Shown here: in pieces, positions 25,571 through 34,489 of the stretch
Position numbering within the stretch: the first letter of the stretch is position 1
How the letters are laid out: every line of letters starts with the position of its first letter
From: Undibacterium_A arcticum
GTDB taxonomy: Bacteria > Pseudomonadota > Gammaproteobacteria > Burkholderiales > Burkholderiaceae_D
Strand: one strand, 5' to 3'
NCBI RefSeq assembly: GCF_042660705.1
Contig: NZ_JBHSUQ010000001.1
DNA: 64,000 nt
Translations under genes and position numbers: made by a program
The notes under the pieces: generated by a model
Seen by the model: the letters and a program-made list of their open reading frames with translations, nothing else
What the model was told of the DNA's origin: nothing
Database searches by the model: none

Positions 25571-26226
25571 TTAGTCCGACAGTGCCGCGAAGGCACTATC
25601 GCGGATTTGATCGACCGGACCGACGCCGGCTATCTTGCGATATTTTGGCGCGCCGGGTTGGCCCGATTCGGCCCACTTGCCATAGTAGCTGACCAGCACT
25701 TCGGTCTGTTCGTGGTAGACCGCCAGGCGCTTCTTGACGGTTTCTTCCTTGTCGTCGTCGCGCTGGATCAGGTCCTCACCGGTCAGGTCGTCCTTGCCTT
25801 CGACTTTCGGCGGGTTGAACGTGACGTGGTAGGTGCGGCCCGACGCCGGATGCACGCGGCGCCCGCTCATGCGCTCGATGATGGCCTCGTCCGGGACGTC
25901 GATTTCGAGTACGTAGTCGATCGCGACGCCGGCGTCCTTCATCGCATCGGCTTGCGGGATGGTGCGCGGAAAGCCGTCGAACAGGTAGCCGTTGGCGCAA
26001 TCGCCCTGCGTCAGGCGGTCCCTGACCAGGCCGATGATGATGTCGTCCGACACCAGTCCGCCCGCATCCATCACTTTTTCGCGGCCAGGCCGAGCTCGGT
26101 GCCGGCCTTGACCGCGGCGCGCAGCATGTCGCCGGTCGAGATTTGCGGAATATTGTATTTTTCCTTGATGAAATTCGCTTGCGTGCCCTTACCGGCACCA
26201 GGCGCTCCTAACAGGATGAGGCGCAT
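25571..26226 (-). CDS. adk: Adenylate kinase, one frame break at an A-run
   Basis: Adenylate kinase equilibrates ATP, AMP and ADP and is essential. The N-terminus MRLILLGAPGAGKGTQANFI contains the P-loop. NIPQISTGDMLRAAVKAG binds AMP, and DGFPRTIPQADAMKDAG and RMSGRRVHPASGRTYHVTFN (LID domain) follow in the second frame. The break lies at 26075-26079, five A where six would give LAAKKVMDAGGLVSDDI. One base restores a 218-residue protein, the normal length. Loss of adk is not compatible with growth, so this break is best explained as a sequence error. A -1 ribosomal slip at the A-run would also rejoin the frames, but the motif is not a good heptamer. Confidence 0.95.
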
Positions 26227-26454
26227 GATATTTCCTAAGATGGTTTTGAATTCTTTTGCAGTGATGGTTTTGCATCGGCAGACGCACATATTGCATCGGC
26301 ACATGCAGTTTTATCACACTAACTTTGCACGAAACTTACCACACAATTTCACACAATCGGCGTTTTACGCCCCATTTATGCCATCGACAGCCCGGTTGCG
26401 CCGCCCTGTCGCACCGTCATTGCGCATGCCGCCCGGCTACCGAACCATGCCGGC

Positions 26455-27249
26455 TCAACGCGATTGAAAAATTTTCTGCACCCGCAACAGGTCGTCAACG
26501 GTATCGACGCCCGCCTCCGGCGCGATCGACGTCAGATGCACCGCGATCGGATAACCATGCCACAGCACCCGCAGTTGTTCCAGCGCCTCGATCTGCTCCA
26601 GCGGCGATGGTGCCAGCGCCGGATAGGCCTGCAAAAACGCGTTGCGGTAGGCATACAGGCCGATATGGCGCAACGGCTGATAGCTGGCCGGCAGCGCCGT
26701 CATTTGTCCGTCCGATGCCAGGCCACCCGCCATCGCTGCAAAACCGTCGCGATGCCACGGGATCGCGGCGCGCGAGAAATACAGCGCGCGCCCGGCCTTG
26801 TCCAGCACCACCTTGACCACATTCGGGTTAAACAGGTCAGCGCGGTGGACGATCGGATGGGCCGCGGTGGCCATCGGCGCGCCGTCGGCAATCGCGGCGG
26901 CGGTGGCGGCGATCAGTTCGGGATCGATCAGCGGCTCGTCACCCTGCACATTGACCACCACTGCATCCGGCGCCAATCCCATGCTGGCCGCAACTTCGGC
27001 GATACGGTCGGTGCCGGACGGGTGATCGGCGCGCGTCATGCACACCGGCACGCCGTGTTGGCGGCAGGCGGCCGCAATGTCGGCGTGATCGGTCGCGACC
27101 ATTATCTGGGTGGCGCCCGACAGTGCGGCGCGCTCGGCGACCCGCACCACCATCGGCTTGCCGCCCAGATCGGCCAGCGGCTTGTTCGGCAGGCGGGTCG
27201 ACGCCAGGCGAGCCGGGATGATGACGGTAAAGTTGATGGATGCGGACAT
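26455..27249 (-). CDS. kdsB: 3-deoxy-manno-octulosonate cytidylyltransferase
   Basis: KdsB activates Kdo as CMP-Kdo for lipopolysaccharide inner-core synthesis in the cytosol. The 264-residue product starts MSASINFTVIIPARLASTRL, and the PARLxSxRLPxKxL nucleotide-binding loop is clear. TDHADIAAACRQHGVPVCMT, VVVNVQGDEPLIDPELIAAT and LRHIGLYAYRNAFL are family signatures, and GVDTVDDLLRVQ closes the protein. I take the ATG at 27249. A longer frame upstream overlaps trm112. It lies between trm112 and adk in the conserved Burkholderiales order exbB-exbD-lpxK-trm112-kdsB-adk. Confidence 0.97.
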   Translation of the reverse strand: MSASINFTVIIPARLASTRLPNKPLADLGGKPMVVRVAERAALSGATQIMVATDHADIAAACRQHGVPVCMTRADHPSGTDRIAEVAASMGLAPDAVVVNVQGDEPLIDPELIAATAAAIADGAPMATAAHPIVHRADLFNPNVVKVVLDKAGRALYFSRAAIPWHRDGFAAMAGGLASDGQMTALPASYQPLRHIGLYAYRNAFLQAYPALAPSPLEQIEALEQLRVLWHGYPIAVHLTSIAPEAGVDTVDDLLRVQKIFQSR

Positions 27250-27266
27250 CGGGTCGGCGCGCCGGA

Positions 27267-27443
27267 TCAGGGCGACGGCACGTCGACCACGCGCGCCTCG
27301 TCGGCCCACATGATCGGAATGCCGTCACGGATCGGATAGGCCAGCCGGTCGGCGCGGCAAATCAGTTCCTGGGCCTTTTTATCGTATTCTAGCGGTCCCT
27401 TGCATAAGGGACAGACCAGGATATCAAGCAGTCTTGCGTCCAC
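27267..27443 (-). CDS. Trm112 family small zinc-finger-like protein (YcaR type)
   Basis: The 58-residue protein reads VDARLLDILVCPLCKGPLEY and continues DKKAQELICRADRLAYPIRD and GIPIMWADEARVVD, the hallmark of bacterial Trm112/UPF0434 proteins. Three cysteines (CPLC and LICR) could bind zinc, although the fourth ligand is missing. I favour the GTG at 27443, since an upstream ATG would add five unusual residues. It overlaps the end of lpxK by 20 bases, consistent with translational coupling in the lipid A/Kdo operon. In eukaryotes and archaea Trm112 activates methyltransferases; the bacterial role is not settled. Confidence 0.92.
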   Translation of the reverse strand: MDARLLDILVCPLCKGPLEYDKKAQELICRADRLAYPIRDGIPIMWADEARVVDVPSP

Positions 27444-28476
27444 GGCATTTCTCCACAATTTTTTCGGCCAGCGCGGGGTCGATCTGCGCGGCCACAGGCA
27501 CGACCCACAGGCGCGGATCGTTGTTAAGCGTATCGATTTGCCTACATTTTACTGCATCCTTTTCGGTGATCAGGATGATCTCGGCACGCAGGCCGGTAAA
27601 AGGATTGCGCGAAAAATCGTAATGATCGGGCAACGGCAGCGGCGCGAAATCCAGACCGGCCGCGCGCAGCATCGTGAAAAAGCGTGCCGGGTTGCCGATC
27701 CCGGCGGCAGCCAAGATGGTCGCGCCGGCGCGGCCCAGCTGCGCCAGCTCTGCCAGCGCGACGCGTTGCGTCGGGTCCGACAAGCGCTCGGCACTGGTGC
27801 CGGCCAATTGCATCGTGAACATCGGGCCCCCAGCGGCGGCGACCGCGCCGGACGCCGCCGGCCCGCCGTTGAGCACCGTAAAGTCGCGTCCACGTCCGGC
27901 CGGCTCGCGCAACGGCCCGGCCGGCAGCAGCCAGCCGTTGCCGTCGCCGCGCGCGTCCGACAGCACGATCTCGACGTCGCGCTGCAACGCGTAATGCTGC
28001 AGGCCGTCGTCCGACACGATGATGTCGACTTGCGGCTGCGCCGCCAGCAACGCGCGGCCGGCGGCCACCCGGTCGCGCCCGACCATCACCGGACAGTTGG
28101 CCCGCGTCGCGATCAGGACCGGCTCGTCGCCGACCTGCTGCGGCGCCGAATCGGCCATTACCGGCTGCGGCAGCGCGTTTTCGACGCCGTAACCGCGCGA
28201 AATCACGCCCGGCGTGTAGCCGTGCCGGCGCAGCGCGTCGACCAGCCAGATCGTCAGCGGCGTCTTGCCGGTACCGCCGACGAACACATTGCCGACCACC
28301 ACCACCGGCACCGGCAAGCGCGACGATGTCAGCACGCCGCGCGCATACAGGGCGCGCCGCAGCGCGACGATCGCCGCGAACAGCAGCGACAACGGCCACA
28401 GCAGCCGCGCCAGCCAGCCGCGTCGGTTCCAGTGCTCGGTCAGGGTTGCTTCCAGTGTGGGGCGCGGGTCGGCCAA
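27424..28476 (-). CDS. lpxK: Tetraacyldisaccharide 4'-kinase
   Basis: LpxK phosphorylates the lipid A disaccharide at position 4' on the inner face of the inner membrane. The 350-residue protein begins with a membrane-associated helix (WLARLLWPLSLLFAAIVALR). PVVVVGNVFVGGTGKTPLTI is the Walker A loop. RGYGVENALPQPVMADSAPQ, QVGDEPVLIATRANCPVMVG and IIVSDDGLQHYALQRDVEIV (DDGLQH) are LpxK signatures. FTGLRAEIILITEKDAVKC lies near the C-terminus. Upstream, the exbB-exbD pair is separated from it by a 450-base spacer filled with repeats, so it may have its own promoter. Confidence 0.96.
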   Translation of the reverse strand: MADPRPTLEATLTEHWNRRGWLARLLWPLSLLFAAIVALRRALYARGVLTSSRLPVPVVVVGNVFVGGTGKTPLTIWLVDALRRHGYTPGVISRGYGVENALPQPVMADSAPQQVGDEPVLIATRANCPVMVGRDRVAAGRALLAAQPQVDIIVSDDGLQHYALQRDVEIVLSDARGDGNGWLLPAGPLREPAGRGRDFTVLNGGPAASGAVAAAGGPMFTMQLAGTSAERLSDPTQRVALAELAQLGRAGATILAAAGIGNPARFFTMLRAAGLDFAPLPLPDHYDFSRNPFTGLRAEIILITEKDAVKCRQIDTLNNDPRLWVVPVAAQIDPALAEKIVEKCRGRKTA

Positions 28477-28521
28477 GCGAATAATCCTAGGAACAGCAGT
28501 GGGCGGCGCCTGCTTGATGAT

Positions 28522-28561
28522 CGGTATAAAAATATACTGGGCGCAGTATATTTTTATACCG
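28522..28561. repeat. Palindrome with 18-bp arms, AATATACTG family
   Basis: CGGTATAAAAATATACTG at 28522-28539 is perfectly complementary to 28544-28561, with GGCG between. The inner AAAATATACTG/CAGTATATTTT core equals that of the 3346-3371 palindrome, including the four-base gap between CTG and CAG. It lies 46 bases upstream of the lpxK start. Confidence 0.85.
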
Positions 28562-28929
28562 CTTTAAAACCAAGCGGGAGGACCATGGTTTTTACCGATA
28601 CTCCCCCATCAATAGGGTGGAAAGCTTGCTGCCAGCGGGTGCCACCGACGCCGGCGATTTATCGGGACCTACGCAATAACCACGAAAATCGCAAACTGCG
28701 TTGTCGTTCCTGCGAAGGGTGAAGCAGGGAATTCGGACAGCATGCTGTCCACCTGCGAAACGATCTGCGCTTGCAAGCGCAGATGCGCCCTGCAACGGGG
28801 AAACCCAGCGTCGTCGGTTGATCAACGAAAGACACTGGATTCCCGCTTGGCCGCAGGCCAGTTTATCCTGAGCTTGCCGAAGGGCGGGAATGACACGGTA
28901 AGTTTTAGTATCGCGCTGCGTAAATCCAT
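28562..28929. other. Repeat-rich spacer between exbD and lpxK
   Basis: There is no gene here. GGCCAGTTTATCCTGAGCTT at about 28858 repeats a segment near 21750, and the inverted words GATTCCCGC and GCGGGAATGAC lie around it. GCTTGCAAGC forms a short palindrome near 28770. In related genomes exbD and lpxK are normally adjacent, so this segment was probably inserted as small mobile repeats. Confidence 0.55.
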
Positions 28930-29361
28930 TTATTTACCGCTCACCTGCGCCGCAAACGTCACCTTGGCAAAACCGGCGAGGCGCGCCGCTTCCAGCACAT
29001 TGATCACTTTCTGGTGTGGCGCGTCGCCGTCGGCGGCGATGATCACCACCGGTTCCTGCTTGCTCGGCCCCTTGGCGTCGGCCGCCTTTTTCAGGTCGTC
29101 GGCCAGACCGGCCGGATCCTGAAACGACACGCGGCTATTGTCGATCGCGTACTGGCCCTGGGAGCTGACGGTCACGCTGATTTCGACCGGCCGCTCCATC
29201 GCCTTCTCGGCGTCGGCGGTCGGCAAGGTGATCTGCAACTCGGTGAACTTGCTGTAAGTCGTGGTGACCATCAGGAAGATCAGGATCACCAGCAACACGT
29301 CGATGAACGGGATCAGGTTGATCTCGGGGTCTTCGCGGCCCTTGCCTTTTCGAAAATTCAT
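28930..29361 (-). CDS. exbD: ExbD/TolR-family biopolymer transport protein
   Basis: ExbD works with ExbB to harness the proton gradient for TonB-dependent outer membrane uptake or for Tol functions. The 143-residue protein opens MNFRKGKGREDPEINLIPFI, with the conserved transmembrane Asp in DVLLVILIFLMVTTTYSKFT. The periplasmic domain follows, with VVIIAADGDAPHQKVINVLE. The gene starts eight bases after exbB. As the second gene of an exbB-exbD pair in the Burkholderiales envelope cluster, it may be closer to a Tol/Exb hybrid. TonB is not encoded nearby. Confidence 0.95.
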   Translation of the reverse strand: MNFRKGKGREDPEINLIPFIDVLLVILIFLMVTTTYSKFTELQITLPTADAEKAMERPVEISVTVSSQGQYAIDNSRVSFQDPAGLADDLKKAADAKGPSKQEPVVIIAADGDAPHQKVINVLEAARLAGFAKVTFAAQVSGK

Positions 29362-29369
29362 CGCGCCGC

Positions 29370-29978
29370 TCAGGATTTGCGTGCGCCATGCACGATATCG
29401 ACGAACTTGACCGCCTGCTGCTCCATATCGACGATGAAGCTGTCGACCAGCGCGCGGAAATGGCGGTAAAACACCAGCGTCGGCATCGCGATCGCCAAGC
29501 CGAATCCGGTGTTGTACAGCGCCACCGAGATACCGTGCGCCAGCTGGGCCGGATTGGTGCCGGTCGCGTTCTGGGCGCCAAAAATCTCGATCATGCCGAC
29601 CACGGTGCCGAACAGGCCCATCAGCGGCGCCAGCGTCGCGATGGTGCCGAGCGTGGTCAGGAAGCGTTCCAGTTCGTGCGCGGCGCCGCGACCAGATTCC
29701 TCGATCGACTCCTTCATCACCTCGCGCGGCGCGTCGACATTGCGCAGGCCGGCGGCCAGCACCCGGCCCAGCGGCGAATTCTGTTCCAGCTTCTCGACCA
29801 CTTCATTATTGATTTTGCCGTTGTGATAGACCCGGACCACTTCGGTCAGCAGATTACGTGGCAGCACCTTCGCGCTGCGCAGATACATGATGCGTTCGAT
29901 AATGAGCGCCAGCGCGATGATGGAGGCGATCAGCAATAACCAGATCGGCCAGCCGGCTGCTTGGATGATGGAGAGCAA
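29370..29978 (-). CDS. exbB: ExbB/TolQ-family proton channel protein (TTG start)
   Basis: ExbB forms the pentameric proton channel that energises TonB. The 202-residue protein has three membrane segments: WPIWLLLIASIIALALIIER near the N-terminus, FLTTLGTIATLAPLMGLFGT and GISVALYNTGFGLAIAMPTL. The MotA/TolQ/ExbB signature TLAPLMGLFGTVVGMIEIFG is clear. The start codon is TTG at 29978 with a good AGGAG seven bases upstream; no in-frame ATG fits. exbD follows closely. Its upstream region is the DnaA-box repeat array, shared with the divergent xseA. Confidence 0.95.
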   Translation of the reverse strand: MLSIIQAAGWPIWLLLIASIIALALIIERIMYLRSAKVLPRNLLTEVVRVYHNGKINNEVVEKLEQNSPLGRVLAAGLRNVDAPREVMKESIEESGRGAAHELERFLTTLGTIATLAPLMGLFGTVVGMIEIFGAQNATGTNPAQLAHGISVALYNTGFGLAIAMPTLVFYRHFRALVDSFIVDMEQQAVKFVDIVHGARKS

Positions 29979-29990
29979 AACAAGCTCCTA

Positions 29991-30930
29991 GATAAAATTG
30001 AAAGACGGTTTGAACAACGAGATGCCGCAATGTAACTTGTTGGGCCGCTGGCGGCAAGTATTGCTGTGTCTGTGCTGTGGTCTGCGCGGTGAGCGGGCGC
30101 CGCTTTTCCGTTCCAGGCCGCGGTGGATAGTTCTCCACAGTTCTGCACATTTTCTGTGGACAACTTTGTGGGCAAACCCGGGCCAGTTGGGCAAAGTACT
30201 TGATTCATAAGGATTTTTCTTGCATGCACACAATTGTTGCAGCGCCAAACCCAATTAAAATCAAATAGTTGCACTGTCTTGTTGCAACGGTAATTGGGCT
30301 GTCACAAGTGTTGCCTGGCAACCCAGGTAGTGTGCGGTCTGCCCTGTGCGCGGACGCCGCTTTTCCGTTCGACACGCGGTGGATAGTTCTCCACAGTTCT
30401 GCACATTTTCTGTGGACAACTTTGTGGGCAAACCCGGGCCAGCTGGGCAAAGTACTTGATTCATAAGGATTTTTCTTGCATGCACACAATTGTTGCAGCG
30501 ACAAATTCATTTAAAATCAAACGCTTGCATTATCTTGCTGCAAAGCTACATTGGGCTGCCGCAAGTGTTGCTCGGCGATCCATACGGTGGATAAGTCCAG
30601 ATACCACGCGCAACTAATGTCACCGTTGAATGCCAACAGCGCAGCTTATGCACAGCTTTTGTGGATAAGTTTGTGCGCAAGATTTGTGACTCTGCATCAA
30701 GCCGTTGATTTATAAAGATATTTCCTTCCTGCATGCAAATACGGCAGGCCCGTCTGGAAAACGCCATCGCTCTTGGATGGCAACGTTTCGGCTACACTGG
30801 CGGGTTCTGGCGTCTGTCATCTGTTTGTCATAGTTTTTCACAACTTCTGTGGATAACTTTGTGAGTAACTGATGAAGGCCGCGGCAAAGTGCTTGATACG
30901 TAAGGGTTTTCTATAACGTGCCTGAAAATG
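29991..30930. repeat. Four diverged repeats rich in DnaA-box-like sequences between exbB and xseA
   Basis: Two near-identical units are offset by 256 bases: CGGTGGATAG starts at 30121 and 30377, TGTGGACAAC at 30155 and 30411, and TACTTGATTCATAAG at 30197 and 30453. A third, more diverged unit has TGTGGATAAG at 30660, and a fourth has TGTGGATAAC at 30848. Each has the dyad TCCACAG...CTGTGGA or a relative, followed by an AT-rich stretch and GCATGCA. TGTGGATAA is the complement of the DnaA consensus TTATCCACA. No gene lies in the 1,040 bases. Candidate roles are DnaA titration or a shared regulatory region; the neighbouring genes are not those typical of oriC. Confidence 0.8.
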
Positions 30931-31020
30931 CATCACCATATTTTGTGTTTGAAATCAAATACTTACATAAAGATAATTGATTTTTGACAATTCCCCTCAT
31001 TCGCAACATGGCAGATTGTC

Positions 31021-32493
31021 ATGCCTGTGGACAGATTTCCCTTGAAAGACCGCATGAACATTGATGCGCCCAACCAAAACACCGAATCGACGCCGCCAGT
31101 ACTGACTGTTTCCGCGCTGAACCAAGCGGTGGCGCGGATGCTGGAGCGCAACTTTCCGCTGCTGTGGATTTCCGGCGAAATTTCCAATTTCACCCGCGCC
31201 GCGTCCGGCCACTGGTATTTCACGCTCAAGGATGACGCAGCCCAGGTGCGCGCGGTGATGTTTCGCGGCCGCGCCCAATTCGCCGGCTTCAGCCCGCGCG
31301 AAGGCGACAAGGTCGAGGTGCGGGCACTGGTGTCGCTGTATGCACCGCGCGGCGATTACCAGATCAATGTCGAGGCGATCCGGCGCGCCGGGGTCGGCAA
31401 TCTGTACGAGGCCTTCCTGCGGCTGAAAGACAAGCTGGCGGCCGAAGGCCTGTTCGATCCGGCGCGCAAGCGGCCACTGCCGCGCTTTGCCCGAACCATC
31501 GGCATCGTCACCAGCCTGCAGGCCGCCGCGCTGCGCGACGTGCTGACCACGCTGCGGCGGCGCGCGCCGCACGTGCGCATCGTGCTCTACCCGACGCCGG
31601 TACAGGGTGAAGGCGCGGCCGAGCGGATCGCACTGGCGATCGCCACCGCGGCGCGGCGCGCCGAATGCGAACTGTTGCTGCTGTGCCGCGGCGGTGGCAG
31701 CATCGAAGATCTGTGGTCGTTCAATGAGGAAGTGGTGGCGCGCGCGATCGTGGCCTGCGCGATCCCGGTGATCGCCGGGATCGGGCATGAGACCGATGTC
31801 ACGATCGCCGATTTCGCCGCCGACCTGCGCGCACCAACCCCGACCGCCGCCGCCGAACTGGCCGCGACCCCGCGCACCGACTGGCTGGCCGAACTGGCCC
31901 AACACGGCAACCACCTGCAGCGCGCGATGCGGCGGCTGCTGTCCAACCAGAGCCAAACCCTGGACTGGTATAGCCGCCGCCTGCAAAGCCCGAGCGCGGC
32001 GATCGCCGCCCGGCGGCTGCAAATCCAGAGCCGGCAACAAAGACTGAACTACGCCGCCAAAATTCCGCTGCAAACCTCGCGCGCCCTGTTCAACCACCTC
32101 AGCATCCGCCTGCGCAGCCAACTGCCCGACAGCCGTCGCGCCCGCCTGCAACTGGACGAACAACGGCGCCGCCTGAAGGCCAGTTTCCTTAACCAGAACC
32201 AGCAGCAACGCCAGCAACTGGCAGCACTCGCGAGCCAACTCGAGATGCTCAATCCGCAACGCACTTTGGAACGCGGCTACGCGATCCTGAGCGACGCAAA
32301 AGGCCAGCTGATCCGCAGCAGCCACCAGCTGAAGGCGCACAGCAATTTGCATGTGCGGCTGGCGAAAGACAGCGCGACGATCGGCATCAGTAGTGTGCAG
32401 GAGAGTTTGAATAGCAGAGGCGCAGCAATATACTCCCCTGCTTTTATTGAAAAATGTGGCCATCCCGCACATATTCATTGCGGGACTAGATAA
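31021..32493 (+). CDS. xseA: Exodeoxyribonuclease VII large subunit
   Basis: XseA, with XseB, degrades single-stranded DNA from both ends. The 490-residue protein contains the OB-fold (LTVSALNQAVARMLERNFPL, LWISGEISNFTRAASGHWYF and VRAVMFRGRAQFAGFSPREG). The catalytic domain has RTIGIVTSLQAAALRDVLTT and LLLCRGGGSIEDLWSFNEEV and also VIAGIGHETDVTIADFAADL. A long coiled-coil (residues 280-420) and the C-terminal ERGYAILSDAKGQLIRSS follow. The last 25 or so residues (after VQESLNSRG) are encoded by the inserted repeat at 32427-32511, which supplies the stop codon. sodB, its normal downstream neighbour, is displaced by about 5 kb. Confidence 0.95.
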   Translation: MPVDRFPLKDRMNIDAPNQNTESTPPVLTVSALNQAVARMLERNFPLLWISGEISNFTRAASGHWYFTLKDDAAQVRAVMFRGRAQFAGFSPREGDKVEVRALVSLYAPRGDYQINVEAIRRAGVGNLYEAFLRLKDKLAAEGLFDPARKRPLPRFARTIGIVTSLQAAALRDVLTTLRRRAPHVRIVLYPTPVQGEGAAERIALAIATAARRAECELLLLCRGGGSIEDLWSFNEEVVARAIVACAIPVIAGIGHETDVTIADFAADLRAPTPTAAAELAATPRTDWLAELAQHGNHLQRAMRRLLSNQSQTLDWYSRRLQSPSAAIAARRLQIQSRQQRLNYAAKIPLQTSRALFNHLSIRLRSQLPDSRRARLQLDEQRRRLKASFLNQNQQQRQQLAALASQLEMLNPQRTLERGYAILSDAKGQLIRSSHQLKAHSNLHVRLAKDSATIGISSVQESLNSRGAAIYSPAFIEKCGHPAHIHCGTR

Positions 32494-32511
32494 TACTAGA
32501 CCGAGTATATT
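32427..32511. repeat. MITE-like element, left copy, with AATATACTC ends
   Basis: AATATACTC at 32427-32435 is inverted as GAGTATATT at 32503-32511. The interior holds a small hairpin (CCCGCA...TGCGGG). The related element at 34540-34629 shares the order CCCCTG, TTTTATT, ATGGCCATCC, CATATTCATTGCGGGA and AATAATAC, with roughly 20 percent differences. The left copy overlaps the 3' end of xseA. Confidence 0.75.
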
Positions 32512-32747
32512 TAGCCCTCTAGATTCATAAACAAAGCGCTTTTTCATAACCGGCAAATCCAAGAAATAATTAGTCCGCCATCACGTCGATTGCGGCGCAC
32601 TGCACTTCACTTATTGCACGCATTAAGCGCACGACGAGGGCACCTTACCGCGGTGTCGATCCGTTGTAAAACAGTCACCGGGAAGAAATCCGCGCCGGCT
32701 CGATGCCATGCGCATCGATATTTGGACATAGGTTATTTGAGTCGCAT

Positions 32748-32801
32748 GCGGCGCAATACGCTGCGCTATTGACGCCCTACCGAGTGCGCCTTACCGCGTT
32801 G
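32748..32801. repeat. 54-bp direct repeat, left copy
   Basis: GCAATACGCTGCGCTATTGA followed by CGCCCTACCGAGTGCG and TTACCGCG is repeated with few changes at 34698-34751. The words resemble the TAGGGCG...CGCAATACGC repeats found in many proteobacterial genomes. The surrounding 32512-33036 has no gene I can support. Confidence 0.75.
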
Positions 32802-33036
32802 ACCTGCTCCCGTTCAACTATCCCAACGCCGATCGGAATTCAAGCCACTCATGTCGTGCGGGTGGGCTTAAGTTCGCATTTACCGTGGCCCAAGATTGAC
32901 GAAAATCAAAAGTGCCGGCCGAGAAGAATCATAATCTGGCCGTCTGCATCCCCCTTTGGATCATGGCCCGCGCGCACAGGTGATCCCTGCCGCAGCAGGC
33001 TTGAGCCTTCAATCTCACAAAATGAGGAGATTCTCC

Positions 33037-34482
33037 ATGCACGAGCGCAAACCGCTTCCCCTTCTGATCGGCATCACACTGTCCGTGTTGGCCGCGTCCA
33101 GCACATACGGCCAGTCCGGACCAGTCCTGGTCTCCGGCCCCAGCCCTTTCGCAAGCTGCACCATCGGCGGCCCCGGCACGAATTTTCCGAATAGCGAAGT
33201 CGAACCCTGGGTGGCGGTCAATCCGGCGAACCTGTCGAACCTGATCGGCGTCTGGCAGCAGGATCGCTGGAGCAATGGCGGCGCGCATGGCCTGGTGGCC
33301 GGTTCCTCGTTCGATGGCGGCAAGACCTGGGGCCGCACCGCGTTGCCGTTCAGCGCCTGCGCCGGCGGCCTGGCGTATGAGCGAGCATCCGACCCCTGGG
33401 TGTCGATCGGGCCTGACGGCACTGCGTACGCGATATCGATTTCATTCAACCAGTCCAGCAATAGCAACGCAGTCGGCGCCGCGACCTCCATAGACGGCGG
33501 CCAGACTTGGCAAAATCTGACCACGATCATTGCCAACAACGAGCCTTCCACCCAATTCTTCAACGACAAGGAATCGGTGACCGCACATCCGACCATGCCC
33601 GGCGTAGCTTACGCAGTGTGGGACCGTCTCGAGTTGCCAAACAGCAATCCGTACGCGAACCTGCATACGGCGGCATATCGCGGCCCGGCGTATTTCTCCA
33701 AGACGGTCAACGGCGGCCAGACTTGGAGCGCCCCGCAAGTCATCGTGAATACGCCTTCCCGGCAGCAGACAATTGGCAACCAGATCGTTGTCAACCCGCA
33801 GACCGGGACGCTGTACGACTTCTTCGACCTCATCACGCCGCCGTTCAAAGTGACGGCCTCCAAGCTGGCGTTTATCAAATCGACGGATGACGGCAACAGC
33901 TGGACCAAGCCCCAAATCATTGCCGACATGCGCACGGTCGGGGTGACCGATCCCGAAACCGGCGAAGCGGTGCGCACCGGAGACATTATCCCGGAACCCG
34001 CGATTGACCCCGCCACCGGGCAACTGTATGTGGTGTGGCAGGATGCGCGCTTCAACGGCGGCCATTTCGACGAAGTCGCACTGTCGAGCTCGAGCGACGG
34101 CGGCGCCACCTGGAGCGCGCCGATCCGGGTCAATACCCCGACCGGGCGGGCCGCATTCAATCCCTCCATCCGGGTCAATTCCACTGGCGCGGTCGGGGTC
34201 TCGTATTACGACTTCCGCAACTTGGCGGCAGGCAATACGGCGACGCTGCCGACCGATTACTGGTTCACGTCTTCTACCAACGGTGGCGCCAGCTTCGGCA
34301 GCGAACAGCATCTGGCCGGTCCCTTCGATATGAAGACCGCGCCGAATGCGGGCGGCTTCTTCATCGGGGACTACGCCGGGCTGGAAACGATACAAACCAA
34401 ATTCGTGCCGTTCTTCGTCAGGACCAATTCAGGAAATACCTCGAACCGCACGGACGTGTTCGCGACGACGGTTGCGCCGTAA
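33037..34482 (+). CDS. Secreted Asp-box (BNR/sialidase-like) repeat protein
   Basis: The 481-residue product starts MHERKPLPLLIGITLSVLAA after GAGGAGA and has a signal peptide (to about STYGQ). The mature part carries six Asp-box motifs of the S-x-D-G-G-x-T-W type: SSFDGGKTWG, TSIDGGQTWQ, KTVNGGQTWS, KSTDDGNSWT, SSSDGGATWS and SSTNGGASFG. This predicts a six-bladed beta-propeller, as in sialidases and photosynthesis-related or glycan-binding propellers. The conserved arginine triad of true sialidases cannot be assigned, so enzymatic activity is not claimed. It has no sorting tail. The gene is bracketed by repeats of the same family in direct orientation and splits the usual xseA-sodB neighbourhood, suggesting acquisition. 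Confidence 0.85.
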   Translation: MHERKPLPLLIGITLSVLAASSTYGQSGPVLVSGPSPFASCTIGGPGTNFPNSEVEPWVAVNPANLSNLIGVWQQDRWSNGGAHGLVAGSSFDGGKTWGRTALPFSACAGGLAYERASDPWVSIGPDGTAYAISISFNQSSNSNAVGAATSIDGGQTWQNLTTIIANNEPSTQFFNDKESVTAHPTMPGVAYAVWDRLELPNSNPYANLHTAAYRGPAYFSKTVNGGQTWSAPQVIVNTPSRQQTIGNQIVVNPQTGTLYDFFDLITPPFKVTASKLAFIKSTDDGNSWTKPQIIADMRTVGVTDPETGEAVRTGDIIPEPAIDPATGQLYVVWQDARFNGGHFDEVALSSSSDGGATWSAPIRVNTPTGRAAFNPSIRVNSTGAVGVSYYDFRNLAAGNTATLPTDYWFTSSTNGGASFGSEQHLAGPFDMKTAPNAGGFFIGDYAGLETIQTKFVPFFVRTNSGNTSNRTDVFATTVAP

Positions 34483-34489
34483 ACAAGAC

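Noticed and set aside
26070..26090. Programmed -1 frameshift in adk at AAAAAG followed by TGA
   Set aside because: A -1 slip would rejoin the frames, but the P-site codon would re-pair poorly (G before the A-run), adk is not known to use recoding, and similar breaks at unrelated runs in other genes point to sequence errors.
29991..30930. Replication origin oriC
   Set aside because: DnaA-box-like sites are present, but the neighbours are exbB and xseA. The usual dnaA-dnaN or rpmH-gidA context and a clear 13-mer unwinding region are missing.
30997..32562. 521-residue minus-strand open frame opposite xseA
   Set aside because: It is a shadow of xseA. Its first residues resemble those of the frame at 34674-34429 only because both cover the repeated elements.
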